Assembly: GCF_040839445.1 (NCBI RefSeq)
Contig: NZ_JBDPGJ010000003.1
Span: forward strand, 310,001 to 374,000
DNA: 64,000 nt
Direction of reading: 5' to 3'
Source of the DNA: Aquibium pacificus
GTDB taxonomy: Bacteria > Pseudomonadota > Alphaproteobacteria > Rhizobiales > Rhizobiaceae
Positions within the stretch are counted from its first letter, which is position 1. Every line of letters starts with the position of its first letter. Below, one piece after another: positions 32,821 to 42,614 of the stretch. The notes below the pieces were generated by a model. It was not told where the DNA came from. It did no database searches and was given only the letters and a program-made list of their open reading frames with translations. Position numbers and translations under genes: made by a program.

Positions 32821-33603
32821 CCGCCGCCGTCGCCGACTGTTCAATCGTCGATACGCGAGCTCGCAGATTCTACAAAAGTGGAGAAGGTTAGACGTCAGGC
32901 CCGTTCCCTCCGCCAGACACCCTTACCAACTCATTCTCCTGCTCACGCCGAAGCGAAAATTTGTTGTTGTTTCCGAGGGATATACGGCAAGGACTGTTCA
33001 CCTCCCAATCTTCGGAAGCCGCAATTTCGTTCTCTCCAGCCCCATTTTCTCCAAAGCTGGCAACTACGCCGATTTGGTGGACAGCTTCTAAGTGACAGAT
33101 TTAGCTAGCTTTTCCGGATCCACGAACTCGCGTTGGATCTCAGTCGCTGGTGACACGGAAGCGACCCAGAACGAACCAGAGACCGACTTGCAACGACGGC
33201 AAGAAGGCCGTGTCCGGACATTCCGGTCTTGCTGCCAAGGATCAAACAGCTACCGTCGAGCGGGGGTGACCCCACCGGCTAGTTCCGACCACATCATGGC
33301 CGCTATCCGCTCCGGTCTGCATTTCTGTGGTACGCTGAAATAGCGGACGCTACGGCTCGCTTCTGAGCACGAGTGCTGTCTTCGTCAGTCTAAACGACCG
33401 CCTTGAGGGCGCTTTTTTCCCGTTCGCCGGAGGAGTCTTGGAGCAACGCCGGGCAACAGTTTCCCGATCCGCACCTCTGGTTCATTGCTGATGGTTGAAC
33501 CAAGATTGTGAAAGGCAGGAACGTTTGGGTTTCCTGCCTTCCAGATGCGTTCTTGAGAAAAGCGTCGCGTGGCCGGCGGCCTTCGCGGCCGCAGACGGCA
33601 CGC
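32821..33603. other. Long gene-poor stretch
   Basis: About 780 bases. I see no reading frame with family motifs, signal peptide or good start on either strand. A short GC hairpin (CGCC/GGCG) with a T6 run at about 33399-33419 may terminate transcription from the left. Much of the stretch looks like decayed sequence, as in the preceding 4 kb. Confidence 0.5.
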
Positions 33604-33846
33604 TCACGTTCTCGAGCGCCTGCTTGCGTCCCGGCCATGAAAGCTGGTGATTGACATGATCTCCGAGCGGGTGATGCCGATATCCCGCAGCATGTGGTCG
33701 GGCAACTCGTTCAGGTGAGCCCGGTCGTTATGCAGGCGGACGCAGCGCTGTACCATTCGGGCGCCGGCTAGGATCGCGTTTGCGGTGGAGATCGTCGCTG
33801 GAGAGGCAGCAAACTGCTGGTAGGTGTTCATGATCGTGTTCATCAT
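33604..33846 (-). CDS. DUF1127 protein
   Basis: An 80-residue protein, mostly variable, ending with the DUF1127 core: DRAHLNELPDHMLRDIGITRSEI and an Arg-rich tail. GGAGAAAAG precedes the double Met start. Small DUF1127 proteins in alphaproteobacteria have been linked to RNA turnover and phosphate or stress physiology. A second member at 44578-44820 shares the same core, and both lie beside the redox gene cluster. Confidence 0.85.
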   Translation of the reverse strand: MMNTIMNTYQQFAASPATISTANAILAGARMVQRCVRLHNDRAHLNELPDHMLRDIGITRSEIMSITSFHGRDASRRSRT

Positions 33847-33954
33847 CTTTTCTCCGTGTCTGAGGCGCGACTGCCGCGCCTTTCACGGAGCTTTTCGCTC
33901 CCCATCGTGAGAACGACCGTGTGCATGAGCATCGAAACTCTCCGCAGGGAGGGA

Positions 33955-33984
33955 CAATAAAAACGCCCCGCCAGTGGGCGGGGC
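33955..33984 (-). terminator. Intrinsic terminator for the MaoC/flavoprotein operon
   Basis: On the minus strand GCCCCGCC, a four-base loop and GGCGGGGC form a perfect 8-base-pair stem followed by GTTTTTATT. It lies 55 bases beyond the stop of the MaoC-type gene and therefore ends the minus-strand operon coming from 36965. Confidence 0.85.
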
Positions 33985-34038
33985 AGGGAAAACGCTCAGT
34001 CGATGGGCGGGCGAGGCATCGAAACGGAATTGTACGCG

Positions 34039-34488
34039 TCAGGCGAGTGGCACGGTGTAGGTCATCGCCGTGCCCTGGAGGCAGACCTCGCCGGACCCGT
34101 TTACGATGGTCGTGGCGAGCATGCAGATCGGCTTGTCCTCGCGCACGCTGGTGACCTCGACGCGCGCGAAAATCTCCTCGCCGACGCCGACCGCCTTCAC
34201 GAAGCGCCATTCGACGCCGAGGAACACCGTTCCCGGGCCGGGAAGATCTTCGGCGACGAGCGCGTTGAGCAGTCCGGACGTGACGCCGCCCTGAACGATC
34301 AGGCGCCCGAACACCGAGCGCTTCGCGAGTTCTCGGTCATAATGGAGCGGGTTCCGGTCCCCGGTCATTTCCGTGAAGGCGACGATGTCGGCCTCCCGGG
34401 TCACACGTCGGCGCTCGGCAGTGGCCCCGACATGCGGCTTGCCGAAACGAGTCTTCGTCCAGGGGGACAGGATGGTGGATTGGATCAT
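34039..34488 (-). CDS. MaoC-type (R)-specific enoyl hydratase
   Basis: The product has 149 residues from Met 34488. The hot-dog hydratase motif is present: FTEMTGDRNPLHYDRELAKRS with the catalytic Asp and His, then GRLIVQGGVTSGLLNAL. The family hydrates trans-2-enoyl-CoA or related thioesters. It is the last gene of a minus-strand set that follows two flavoproteins (gaps of 25 and 10 bases) and precedes the terminator, suggesting a small oxidative degradation or detoxification pathway. The start was chosen for the GGAGAGAACG site just upstream. Confidence 0.88.
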   Translation of the reverse strand: MIQSTILSPWTKTRFGKPHVGATAERRRVTREADIVAFTEMTGDRNPLHYDRELAKRSVFGRLIVQGGVTSGLLNALVAEDLPGPGTVFLGVEWRFVKAVGVGEEIFARVEVTSVREDKPICMLATTIVNGSGEVCLQGTAMTYTVPLA

Positions 34489-34513
34489 CGTTCTCTCCTT
34501 TGAATGATCGGGA

Positions 34514-35710
34514 TCATGCGGTCTGCGCAAGCGGCGTCTGATCCCCGGCCGATCGCGTGCACCGCTCACGAGCCGCCAGAACGGCGGTTTCCGGCTTCAT
34601 CGCCTCGCTGAACCGCCTGTGCCGTCCCGGCAGTTCGTCCAGCGTTCCGTCGAATGTCGCGATCGCGTCCGTGGCCTCGAGGATCGGAAGCACAAGCTCG
34701 TTCCGTTCCTGCTGGAAGCGCCTCAGCGCCGCCTCGTTTCCGGCGAGGAACGCATCGGCTGCGCCTTCGGCGTCGCGCAAGGCATCCGAGATGCCGTGCG
34801 AGGTGATCGGATCCCGGAAGAAGCCGGCGTCGCCCACGAGAACCCATCCGGCGCCAAAGGCCTGGCGCAAGTGCCCCGGCGTGCCGCGAAACGCCCTGAG
34901 CGGCGTCCGGTCGTTTGTAGCGACGTGCTCGGCGAGTCCGGGGTCCAGGCTGCGCAAGATCTTCATGCGGTTGCCGGCAATGTCCAGGCGGATCTCCGCA
35001 TCGTAACGCGCGGTCGGAACGGACACGCCGACACAGGCCAGGCCGCCGTCGGTCGGAATGAAAGCTGCCCCCATGCCGAGGTCGTAGTACCAGTGGTAGC
35101 CTTCCATGCGGGGCATTTCGGCGTAGCTGTAGATGTGCGCGGCGGACGTCCGACCGCGGACAAGTGTCTGCGCCCCGGCCTGCCGGGCAACGAGGGAACC
35201 GACGCCATCGGCGCCGACCACCCAGCCGGCCGAGACCGTCCGACTGTGGCCACCGACATCCTTCAGAACGACCTGCCGGATTCGACCGGAGCTGTCGGAA
35301 ACGAGGTCCTGAACGACGACGTCATGCACAATTGTCGCGCCGGCGCTGCGCGCAGCGTCGACCAGCATGCGGTCGAGCAGCGTACGGCGTGGTGCGACGA
35401 GGCCGGGCAGGCCCGGCTCGGCACGGATGGGCACCTCGACTTTTTCGGGTCCGTAGTGGAAGGTCGTCGATGTGACGACCGGTGCGCCGGCGGCAATGAT
35501 CCTGTCCAGCAATCCCCAGCGCTTCAGCTGGAGCACCGCCGGGCGCATCAGCGCGTGCGTGGAAAGCGTATCGGATCCATAGCCCTGCCGGTCGATGGCA
35601 AGGACCCGTGCACCGCCTTTCGCGAGCAGCATGGCGGTGGCCGCGCCGGCGCAGCGCGCACCGACGATGATGAAGTCGTAGTCGGACTTCAGCTCTGGAA
35701 TGTAAGTCAT
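34514..35710 (-). CDS. FAD-dependent oxidoreductase (aromatic hydroxylase-like)
   Basis: The product has 398 residues from Met 35710. The FAD ADP-binding fold is YDFIIVGARCAGAATAMLLA (a G-x-x-x-x-G variant). Later FAD motifs are GWVVGADGVGSLVAR (DG motif) and VLVGDAGFFRDPITSHGISDAL (GD motif). These place it in the geranylgeranyl-reductase/aromatic monooxygenase group. The substrate is unknown. It lies 10 bases after the FMO-like gene and has GAGGAGACGACA before its start. Confidence 0.88.
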   Translation of the reverse strand: MTYIPELKSDYDFIIVGARCAGAATAMLLAKGGARVLAIDRQGYGSDTLSTHALMRPAVLQLKRWGLLDRIIAAGAPVVTSTTFHYGPEKVEVPIRAEPGLPGLVAPRRTLLDRMLVDAARSAGATIVHDVVVQDLVSDSSGRIRQVVLKDVGGHSRTVSAGWVVGADGVGSLVARQAGAQTLVRGRTSAAHIYSYAEMPRMEGYHWYYDLGMGAAFIPTDGGLACVGVSVPTARYDAEIRLDIAGNRMKILRSLDPGLAEHVATNDRTPLRAFRGTPGHLRQAFGAGWVLVGDAGFFRDPITSHGISDALRDAEGAADAFLAGNEAALRRFQQERNELVLPILEATDAIATFDGTLDELPGRHRRFSEAMKPETAVLAARERCTRSAGDQTPLAQTA

Positions 35711-35720
35711 TGTCGTCTCC

Positions 35721-36965
35721 TCAGGCGGCTTCTTCGCCGCGTTGTCCAAGAAAGGAAGAAATCTGTCCGGCGAGTACCGCCGCGTCGGTGCCGACGCCGC
35801 CGATGAAGTTGGAATCGCGCTTGCGTAAAAGCCGGTAGCCGAGCGCAAAGAGTCCCGGGACGGGTGTCACGCCCTCCCTGTGAACAAGCTCGCCGTCGGA
35901 TCCGAGGACAGGTGCCATCAGCCATGGGAACGAGCGCCGGTAGCCGGTCGCCCAGACGACGGAGCGGATGTTCTCGGCCGCCAGCGAGAGGCGTCGCGGC
36001 GTGCTCTGCGGGAGCGAAACCGGCATCCGTGCCGATCCGCACCCGCCTTCTCCGACACCCGCGAATGTATCGATCCGCTCGAGCAGGCGATGCATCTTGG
36101 CTTCCGCCGCGATGACGTTCACCGGCAGGTCCGGGGCGAAGGCGACCGAACCGCCCTCGGCGGCGACGAGGCGGCCGGCCAGCCGAACACCCCTCGACTG
36201 AAGGGCGGCGAGATCGACGCTCGCCCGGTCGGGCCGGCCAGCAAGCTGCAGGGACGGCTGGCGCATGGCCGCAGCAGGATCGGCGATGTCACGCGTACGC
36301 TCGGCAAGCACCCCCATGCGATCGAGCCACCAGAAGATGTCGCAGCCGCGCCAGGTCCGGGGCAGCCGCGTGTGGCGGCCGACCGAAACCACCACCTCGC
36401 GCCCGGCGGCGCGCAGTTCGTTGGCGATCTGGACCCCGGATGCCGACGCGCCGACCACAAGCACGGCGCCGTCGGGCAAGGCCGCGGGACAGCGGTACTC
36501 TGAGGAATGGATGTTTGTGGCGACGCGCTCGGTCGCCCGCGCGATCGCGGGCACCAGGGGCTGATCGCACTGGCCCGTGGCCACGACGACGCAACGCGCG
36601 CGCCAGGTGCCGCGGTTCGTCGCAATGCGGAAACCGCCGCAGTGCGCGGCCACGGATTCGACCATGGTCCGCGTCAGGACCGGGGCGGCGAAGGAGGCGG
36701 CATATGCCGGCAAGGACGCCGCGAAGTCGCTGCACGGCATGAAACCGTCGGGCTCCGCGCCGCGATAGGGGCTTCCGGGAAGCGCGTTCATCCAGTTCGG
36801 CGTGAGCAGCCTGAGGCTGTCCCAGGCGTGGGTCTTCCAGCGGCTGCCGATCTCGTCGCGCTCGAAGACGAGGTGGTCGATGGCGCGGTCGCTCAGGCAG
36901 CGGCTCATGGCAAGCCCCGCCTGGCCGGCGCCGATGATGGCGACGTCGGTCGATAGCATCTTCAT
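35721..36965 (-). CDS. Flavin-containing monooxygenase-like protein
   Basis: A 414-residue enzyme with two dinucleotide folds: FAD-binding DVAIIGAGQAGLAMSRCLSD at the N-terminus and an NADPH-type VLVVGASASGVQIANELRA near residue 168. A central WKTHAWDSLRLLTPNW is typical of the TrkA-like/FMO group. ATGYRRSFPWL near the C-terminus is the conserved ATG motif. Such enzymes oxidise N- or S-containing compounds or perform Baeyer-Villiger reactions. It is first in the minus-strand operon; the OsmC gene ends 55 bases upstream. Confidence 0.9.
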   Translation of the reverse strand: MKMLSTDVAIIGAGQAGLAMSRCLSDRAIDHLVFERDEIGSRWKTHAWDSLRLLTPNWMNALPGSPYRGAEPDGFMPCSDFAASLPAYAASFAAPVLTRTMVESVAAHCGGFRIATNRGTWRARCVVVATGQCDQPLVPAIARATERVATNIHSSEYRCPAALPDGAVLVVGASASGVQIANELRAAGREVVVSVGRHTRLPRTWRGCDIFWWLDRMGVLAERTRDIADPAAAMRQPSLQLAGRPDRASVDLAALQSRGVRLAGRLVAAEGGSVAFAPDLPVNVIAAEAKMHRLLERIDTFAGVGEGGCGSARMPVSLPQSTPRRLSLAAENIRSVVWATGYRRSFPWLMAPVLGSDGELVHREGVTPVPGLFALGYRLLRKRDSNFIGGVGTDAAVLAGQISSFLGQRGEEAA

Positions 36966-37020
36966 GTCTCCGGAGTTGGGGAGGCCCGCCGCGGTGGCGG
37001 ACCTCCGTGGGAGTGTCGGG

Positions 37021-37599
37021 CTACTGCACCGACTTCATGCCGACCGAGACCGGCACTCCGTTGGTCAGCACGTCGAACACCGCCGACCGGGCGGTTGCCT
37101 GCTCGACGAGCTGTTCGAGCTTCTCGCGCGGTGCATCGCCTTCCACTTCGAAGCGGATCGAGATGTTCTGGAAGCCGTTGCGCACCTCGTCCGTGATACC
37201 GAGGATGCCGCGCAGGTCGATCTCGCCCTCGATGTGGGACTGCACCTTGGTGAGCTTGATGCCGCGGGCGGCGGCGATGTTGCCGATCCCCGCGGTGAGG
37301 CAGGTGGCGAGCGCGTGGAGCAGCCACTCGACCGGCGTCGGCCCGTTGTCGGCACCGCAGAGCACGGCCGGGTGGTCGCCGTCGGCAAAGAAGCTGCGTC
37401 CGTGGCTCTGTTCTCCGCCGGCGCCGTTGAAGCTCTTCATGGCGCTGCGGCTGTGCGTCCCCGAGATCCACTCGTTGTCGGCGCGGAACTGGAACTTCGC
37501 CAGTTCCGGCTGCCCGGCGACGACGTTGATGGTGGCGAGAAGGGTGGGCGTATCGACTCCGTTGAGCGGCGGGCGGGGAGCCTTGGTCTGGACCTGCAT
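37021..37599 (-). CDS. OsmC-family protein
   Basis: A 192-residue OsmC-fold protein. The conserved Cys pair appears as AVLCGADNGPTPVEWLL and LATCLTAGIGNIAAARG; in this family the thiols reduce organic hydroperoxides. The C-terminal half VEGDAPREKLEQLVEQATARSAVFDVLTN is standard. It is transcribed with or just ahead of the flavoproteins and divergently from the large BTAD regulator at 37785, separated by 185 bases, so that regulator is the likely controller. Confidence 0.9.
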   Translation of the reverse strand: MQVQTKAPRPPLNGVDTPTLLATINVVAGQPELAKFQFRADNEWISGTHSRSAMKSFNGAGGEQSHGRSFFADGDHPAVLCGADNGPTPVEWLLHALATCLTAGIGNIAAARGIKLTKVQSHIEGEIDLRGILGITDEVRNGFQNISIRFEVEGDAPREKLEQLVEQATARSAVFDVLTNGVPVSVGMKSVQ

Positions 37600-37784
37600 G
37601 GATGTTCTCCTGGTTCGAGGTTGATGCTCGGGAACGCGTCCCGTTCAGACGGAGACTGCTTGAGGGCCGACCGTGTGAGTGACAGTGGAAGCGATAGTTG
37701 AATTGCCAACGGCTTTGTGGAATACCGCAGCTAGGCGCCGTTTCGGCTGGCGGCCGGCACGCTCTGGCGAACATCGACGCGTTC

Positions 37785-40700
37785 ATGAGGCCGGAAATGC
37801 TGACTTTGAACCTGCTCGGGGAGTTGGAAGTGCTGCGTGACGGAGACCGCGTCGCGCTGCCTCCGTCGCGCAAGACACGCGCGCTTCTTGCCTACCTCGC
37901 CTCGACCGGGCGCCAGCATCGCCGCGAGCGGCTCTGTTCCATGTTCTGGGAAGTCCCGGACGATCCGCGCGGTTCGCTGCGCTGGAGCATGAGCCGGCTG
38001 CGCCCGCTCGTGGACGAACCCGACAGCTCGCGCATCGTGGCCAATCGCGAGTCGGTCGCATTCCAGGCGAATGGCGCCGAGATCGATCTCCTTGCCTTGC
38101 GCTCGCTCGTGTCCTCGGGGCTGGAGAAGCTATCGACGGAACAGCTCGAGGCGGCAGCGGCGCGTTTCCGCGGCGAATTCCTCGAAGGCCTCGACCTGCC
38201 TGCCCAGCACGAGTTCCAGGCCTGGTGCGTGGCCGAACGCGAAGACCTGCGGCGTCTGCAGATACGCATTCTGGAGGAACTGAAGGAGCGGCATACAGGC
38301 AACCCGGAATCCGCCCTGGCCGCAGCAAGGCAGCTCGCGCAGGTCGACCCGTTCAACGAGGCGGCCCGGGCCGACCTCCTGCGCCTGCTTGCCAGGACCG
38401 GCCGTCAGCAGGAGGCTGAAAGCCATTTCGAGACTGCCGAGCGGCTCTTCCGGGAAATCGGCCCCGAAGCATCGCAGCGGCTAGCCGGCGCCTGGCGCAC
38501 GATCCGCCGCGAAGCGGCGGGAGAGCGTGCCCGCGCTCCCTTGGCGATCCAGGGGCCGGAAAGGGTCGAGACACTCCCTCGGGACGGAACCGGAGCCGCC
38601 GAAGCCCCTCCGGCACCGTCGGCCCTCGCCGATGCCGCCCGGTTCGTCGGCCGCGAGCGCGAAATGGATGCGTTGAAGGCGGTGGCCGAAGCGGCGGCCA
38701 GCGGCGGCAGCGCGAAGGTGGTCGTGCTCATGGGCGAGGCCGGCATCGGAAAGAGCCGCCTGGTACAGGAATTCACGGCATCGATGCGCCGGCGCGGTGC
38801 CGGGCCGATGATCGGACGCGCCTACGATGCCCGCCTGTCGACCGCGCTCGGCCCCTGGGCGGAAGCGGTCGGCGAGCTTCCCCTGGCAGAGACGGACGAG
38901 GAGGCCGCCTCGGGTCGGGAGAAGCTGTTCGCGGAAGTCGCAAAGCGGGTCTTCGCCGGCGAAGGCCTGCCGATCCTGGTGCTGGACGATTTCCAGTGGA
39001 TCAACGAGACTTCGGCGGAACTGCTTCACCACGTGGTGCGCAGTGCGCAGGACCGGGCGCTCCTCGTGGTCCTGACCGCGCGCGACGGGGAACTACCGGA
39101 CAACATCCCCGCCAATTCGGTGCTGCGGTCCCTGCGCCGCTACCGGCTCGTCGAGGAGATGGTGCTCGACCCGCTTCCGCCCGAGGACATCGTGCGCTTG
39201 GTGCAGGGGGTGTCGAGCTTAGCCGATGCCGATGCGATCGTCAGGCTCAGCGCCGGGAATCCGCTCTACGCGGAAGAACTGGCGCAGAACGGCGCCGACC
39301 GCGCGGGCACTCTTCCCAGGACGCTGAAGGAACTCGTGCGGGACCGCATCGAACGCCTCGGGCCGGAGGCCTCGGATCTGCTGAACTGGGCCAGCGTGCT
39401 GGGCCCGGTGATGAAAGGCGACACGCTGCAGACGGTAGCCGGCTACGACCTCCAGGACTTCCTGGAGATTTCAGACAAGCTCGAGCGCCACCGCCTCCTC
39501 GTGCCCGTCGATCAGGTGAGCGGACAGGGCGCCTACACTTTCGCACACGAACTGCTGCGCGAGGCGATCTATACCGGCCTGTCGGAGCCTCGACGGCGCG
39601 TCATGCACCTGAAGATCGCCCGTGTCCTTCAGCAGGCCCCGGGCGGCGCATCGGCGCTCGACATCGCACGCCATGCGGCCGCGGGTGGCGACGGACGGAT
39701 GGCGGCACGCGCCTGCGTGCTCGCAGGCCGCCACTGCATGAGGCTCTTCGCGCACGGCGAGGCGATGGCGCTGGTCCGCCACGGGCAGCATTACGCGGAG
39801 GCGCTGCCGGATCCGGACCGTCTGGACTGCCTGGTCGACCTCGCCGAAATCGAACTCCGGACAAGCCGCCCGGACGATCCGGCCAGGTTCATGGAACGCC
39901 TCGAGGCGCTGGCCGAAGCGGCGCTCAACCATGGCTGCGGCGACGCTGCCGGGCGCTGCTACCGGATGCTGGCGACGCTGCGCTGGGAGGGCGGCGCATG
40001 GTCGGACGCGCAGCGGGACACCCTGCGGGGCGAACTGGTGAGCCGGGGCGCCGACGAAAGGCAGCGCGCGGTGGCGCTCGGCGAAGCGGCGCGTTGCCTG
40101 GTGATGCTCGAACGCGACCTGCCGCTCGCGGAGGCCCTGGTTCTGGAAGCCGATGCCCTGGCGCGGCGCGCAGGCGTCGAGCCCAATGCAATCGCGGACG
40201 CGACGGCCCTGCTGAGGTGCCACCAGGGGGAATTCGAGAAGGGGCGCGACCTCCTGCGCAAGGCGCGGATGCTGGCGTGGCGCGAAGGCGATCGCGCCTG
40301 CGAGTTCCTGGCTCTCGAACATCTGCTGACGCTCGAGATCGAACTGGGCGAACTCGAAGCGGCCGCCAGCCTGTGCGAGGAGGCGGTGGAACTGGCCGCC
40401 CGCCTGCCGAGCGGCAGCGACCTTCCCTTCGCGAAGTCGCTCGCGGCGCTCTGCCGCTACGTGCATGGCAGGGAGACGACGCTCGCCGCCTTCGATGCCG
40501 CCATGGATGATCTTCGCGCGGCGGATGCGAAGCACCGGCTGGCCTTTGCCGCCATGACGGCCGCGCGCATCCTGTTCGGACAGAGCGAAAACCTTGGAGC
40601 GGAAAGGCTGGCGCTGGAGGCGCTCGCCGCCGCCACCCTCCTGGAGCGCCACAGCGACATGGTCTCGGCACTTGCAATTCTCGCCCGGATCGCCGGCGCG

Positions 40701-40835
40701 AAAGGCGATGGCGATGCGCGAACCGGCTACCTTGACCGGCTCGGAGAGGTGATGGCGCTCGGGGTCTCGGAGGCCGCCCTGCGCGCGGCGGAAGATGCCC
40801 TGGTGCTGCCGCACCAGGCGATGGCGGAGGCCTGA
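37785..40835 (+). CDS. BTAD-domain transcriptional activator with ATPase core
   Basis: The product has 1016 residues from Met 37785 (an in-frame Met at 37698 lies further out, one at 37797 inside). An N-terminal winged helix (LLGELEVLRDGDRVALPPSRKTRA) and a bacterial transcriptional activation domain (about 100-250) resemble SARP/AfsR regulators. An AAA-type NTPase follows, with Walker A GEAGIGKSRL near residue 317 and Walker B ILVLDDFQWI. The C-terminal 550 residues are TPR-like helices. It is divergent from OsmC and six bases ahead of the DUF4242 gene, so it probably controls both directions. Confidence 0.9.
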   Translation: MRPEMLTLNLLGELEVLRDGDRVALPPSRKTRALLAYLASTGRQHRRERLCSMFWEVPDDPRGSLRWSMSRLRPLVDEPDSSRIVANRESVAFQANGAEIDLLALRSLVSSGLEKLSTEQLEAAAARFRGEFLEGLDLPAQHEFQAWCVAEREDLRRLQIRILEELKERHTGNPESALAAARQLAQVDPFNEAARADLLRLLARTGRQQEAESHFETAERLFREIGPEASQRLAGAWRTIRREAAGERARAPLAIQGPERVETLPRDGTGAAEAPPAPSALADAARFVGREREMDALKAVAEAAASGGSAKVVVLMGEAGIGKSRLVQEFTASMRRRGAGPMIGRAYDARLSTALGPWAEAVGELPLAETDEEAASGREKLFAEVAKRVFAGEGLPILVLDDFQWINETSAELLHHVVRSAQDRALLVVLTARDGELPDNIPANSVLRSLRRYRLVEEMVLDPLPPEDIVRLVQGVSSLADADAIVRLSAGNPLYAEELAQNGADRAGTLPRTLKELVRDRIERLGPEASDLLNWASVLGPVMKGDTLQTVAGYDLQDFLEISDKLERHRLLVPVDQVSGQGAYTFAHELLREAIYTGLSEPRRRVMHLKIARVLQQAPGGASALDIARHAAAGGDGRMAARACVLAGRHCMRLFAHGEAMALVRHGQHYAEALPDPDRLDCLVDLAEIELRTSRPDDPARFMERLEALAEAALNHGCGDAAGRCYRMLATLRWEGGAWSDAQRDTLRGELVSRGADERQRAVALGEAARCLVMLERDLPLAEALVLEADALARRAGVEPNAIADATALLRCHQGEFEKGRDLLRKARMLAWREGDRACEFLALEHLLTLEIELGELEAAASLCEEAVELAARLPSGSDLPFAKSLAALCRYVHGRETTLAAFDAAMDDLRAADAKHRLAFAAMTAARILFGQSENLGAERLALEALAAATLLERHSDMVSALAILARIAGAKGDGDARTGYLDRLGEVMALGVSEAALRAAEDALVLPHQAMAEA

Positions 40836-40840
40836 CGGCG

Positions 40841-41419
40841 ATGGCGGCGGTGGCGATGGAACGGACACACCGCAAGGCGCTGTCGATCGACGTTCTCCGG
40901 GATCTCGACCGGCAGGCCCGGTGGTGCCTCGACGTCCACCGGTGCAATCCGATCTTCCAGAGCATCACGCAGGACGGGCTGGACTCCATGTGCATCTACG
41001 ATGCTCCGGACGCGGAGGCGATGCGCCGGGCGGCGACGGAACTCGACGCCGACCCGGCTCCCCGGATCTGGGGTGCGACGTCCCATTTTCCCGCCGGCGA
41101 AGCGGAAAACGCACGCCATCAGCTCCTCCAGGGCGAGGCAACCTTCGCCCTCGTCGACCGGTCCTTCGAGGACCCCATCGGGCCCGCAGCCTTCCAGGCC
41201 ATGTTCGACGCGAAGTTCTCGTGCATGACCATCCACCGGGTCCGCTTCGTGGGCAGCTTCCTTTCGCTGGACAGGCGCCGGATGGCCTGCATCTATGCGG
41301 CGCCGGACCTCGAGGCGGTGCGCAGTGCCGTGAAGATCAGCGGACTGCCCTTCGATTCGGTACGCGCCGCGATCTCGCACGCGCCAGTGTCGGATAGGAC
41401 CGGGCAGGCGCCAGGGTGA
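40841..41419 (+). CDS. Tandem DUF4242-like protein
   Basis: A 192-residue protein with two DUF4242-like halves. The first reads LDRQARWCLDVHRC, then GLDSMCIYDAPDAEAMRRAA; the second reads FSCMTIHRVRFVGSFLS, then RRMACIYAAPDLEAVRSAV. The start lies five bases after the regulator stop, so the two are cotranscribed. Association of BTAD-ATPase regulators with DUF4242 proteins suggests a signal-sensing or effector pair; the chemistry is unknown. Its 3' end overlaps the 3' end of the convergent MFS gene by 83 bases. Confidence 0.75.
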   Translation: MAAVAMERTHRKALSIDVLRDLDRQARWCLDVHRCNPIFQSITQDGLDSMCIYDAPDAEAMRRAATELDADPAPRIWGATSHFPAGEAENARHQLLQGEATFALVDRSFEDPIGPAAFQAMFDAKFSCMTIHRVRFVGSFLSLDRRRMACIYAAPDLEAVRSAVKISGLPFDSVRAAISHAPVSDRTGQAPG

Positions 41420-42614
41420 CGCCCCTCGCCAGGAGGCAGAGAACGCCGATCACGAGGAGGTTGGCGACACCTGACGCGCCGGCTATCGCGAACGACAGGT
41501 CGTAGCTGCCCGTCAGGTCGAAGCACAGCCCGCCTTGGTAGCCGCCCGCGGCCATGCCGATCCATGCGAGCAGGCCCACCATGGCCATCGCGGTTCCCAG
41601 CCGGTTCGCCGGAACGGCATCGCGGACCGCACAGACCAGCGCAGTCATGACACCGCCAAATCCGAAGCCGTAGATCGCGGCGATCAGGTGCAGCGAAGCC
41701 TCGTCCCGCGCACCGGCAAAGGCCAGGACGGCCGCGGTCTGGACCGCCGAGACGAGAGCATAGGCTTGCAGCGAGCCAATGTGGTCGACGACCAGCCCTG
41801 TCACGACGCGCCCGGCGCAGGCGACGAGCATGGCCGTCGAAACGATCGCCGCCGCCGCGAGCGGTTCCAGGCCTTGCCCAGCAGCGAACGACATCAGATG
41901 CACGGTCGGCATTCCCATCAGGGCGCAGCAGAACAGCCCCGCCGCCGAAAGGAGGCCGATGCCGAGGACGGGATGCCCGGACATCGCCCGGTCTGCCGGA
42001 GCCGCATCCGGCGACGATGCGGGAAGGCCGGTCGTGCGCGGCTTGCGCATCAGCAGCATGGCCGGCGCGAAGAGCGCGACGTAGGCGGCTCCGAAAAGGG
42101 CGATCGCGTCGCGCCATCCGAAATCGCCGAGCAGCGACTGGAGAACCGGCGGAACCACCGCCTGCCCGACTGCGCCGCCGGCAGTGACGATACCCATCGC
42201 CAGACCGCCTTTGCCGCCGAACCAATGAGACACGGTGCTGAGCAGAGGCGAATAGAGGCACGAAAATCCGAGGAGACCTATGACGAGATAGACGGCCTGG
42301 ATGACGCGGATCGAGGATTGGATGGAAAGCAGCATCATCCCCAGGCCGATGACAACGACGCCGGCGCAGGCGATCGGCCCGGTCGGGAATCTGTCTGCCA
42401 GGCGCCCGGCCAGGAGTCCGCCGGCTGCGGCGCCGAGCGACATGAGGGTGTAGGCGATCGAGATGTCCGCCTTCGGCCAGCCGAAGTCCGCCTGAAGCGG
42501 GACGACGAGGACGCTGATCGTGCCGATGCCGCCATAGGCGACCGCTAGGCCCAACGCGGCGAGGCAGAGCATGACCCAGCGGTCAGACGGATGATCCGCG
42601 CCCCGGTTCCGCAT
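41337..42614 (-). CDS. Major facilitator superfamily transporter
   Basis: A 425-residue protein with about 12 hydrophobic spans. The cytoplasmic loop 2-3 motif reads GGLLAGRLADRFPTGP, and a related ACAGRVVTGLVVDHIG follows transmembrane segment 8. Residues FGWPKADISIAYTLM after helix 1 match the monocarboxylate/oxalate-formate transporter branch. Direction and substrate cannot be told. The reading frame ends inside the 3' end of the DUF4242 gene on the other strand; the overlap is convergent and the protein tail is basic and dispensable-looking. Confidence 0.9.
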   Translation of the reverse strand: MRNRGADHPSDRWVMLCLAALGLAVAYGGIGTISVLVVPLQADFGWPKADISIAYTLMSLGAAAGGLLAGRLADRFPTGPIACAGVVVIGLGMMLLSIQSSIRVIQAVYLVIGLLGFSCLYSPLLSTVSHWFGGKGGLAMGIVTAGGAVGQAVVPPVLQSLLGDFGWRDAIALFGAAYVALFAPAMLLMRKPRTTGLPASSPDAAPADRAMSGHPVLGIGLLSAAGLFCCALMGMPTVHLMSFAAGQGLEPLAAAAIVSTAMLVACAGRVVTGLVVDHIGSLQAYALVSAVQTAAVLAFAGARDEASLHLIAAIYGFGFGGVMTALVCAVRDAVPANRLGTAMAMVGLLAWIGMAAGGYQGGLCFDLTGSYDLSFAIAGASGVANLLVIGVLCLLARGVTLAPARSYPTLARARSRRVPNRRAVR

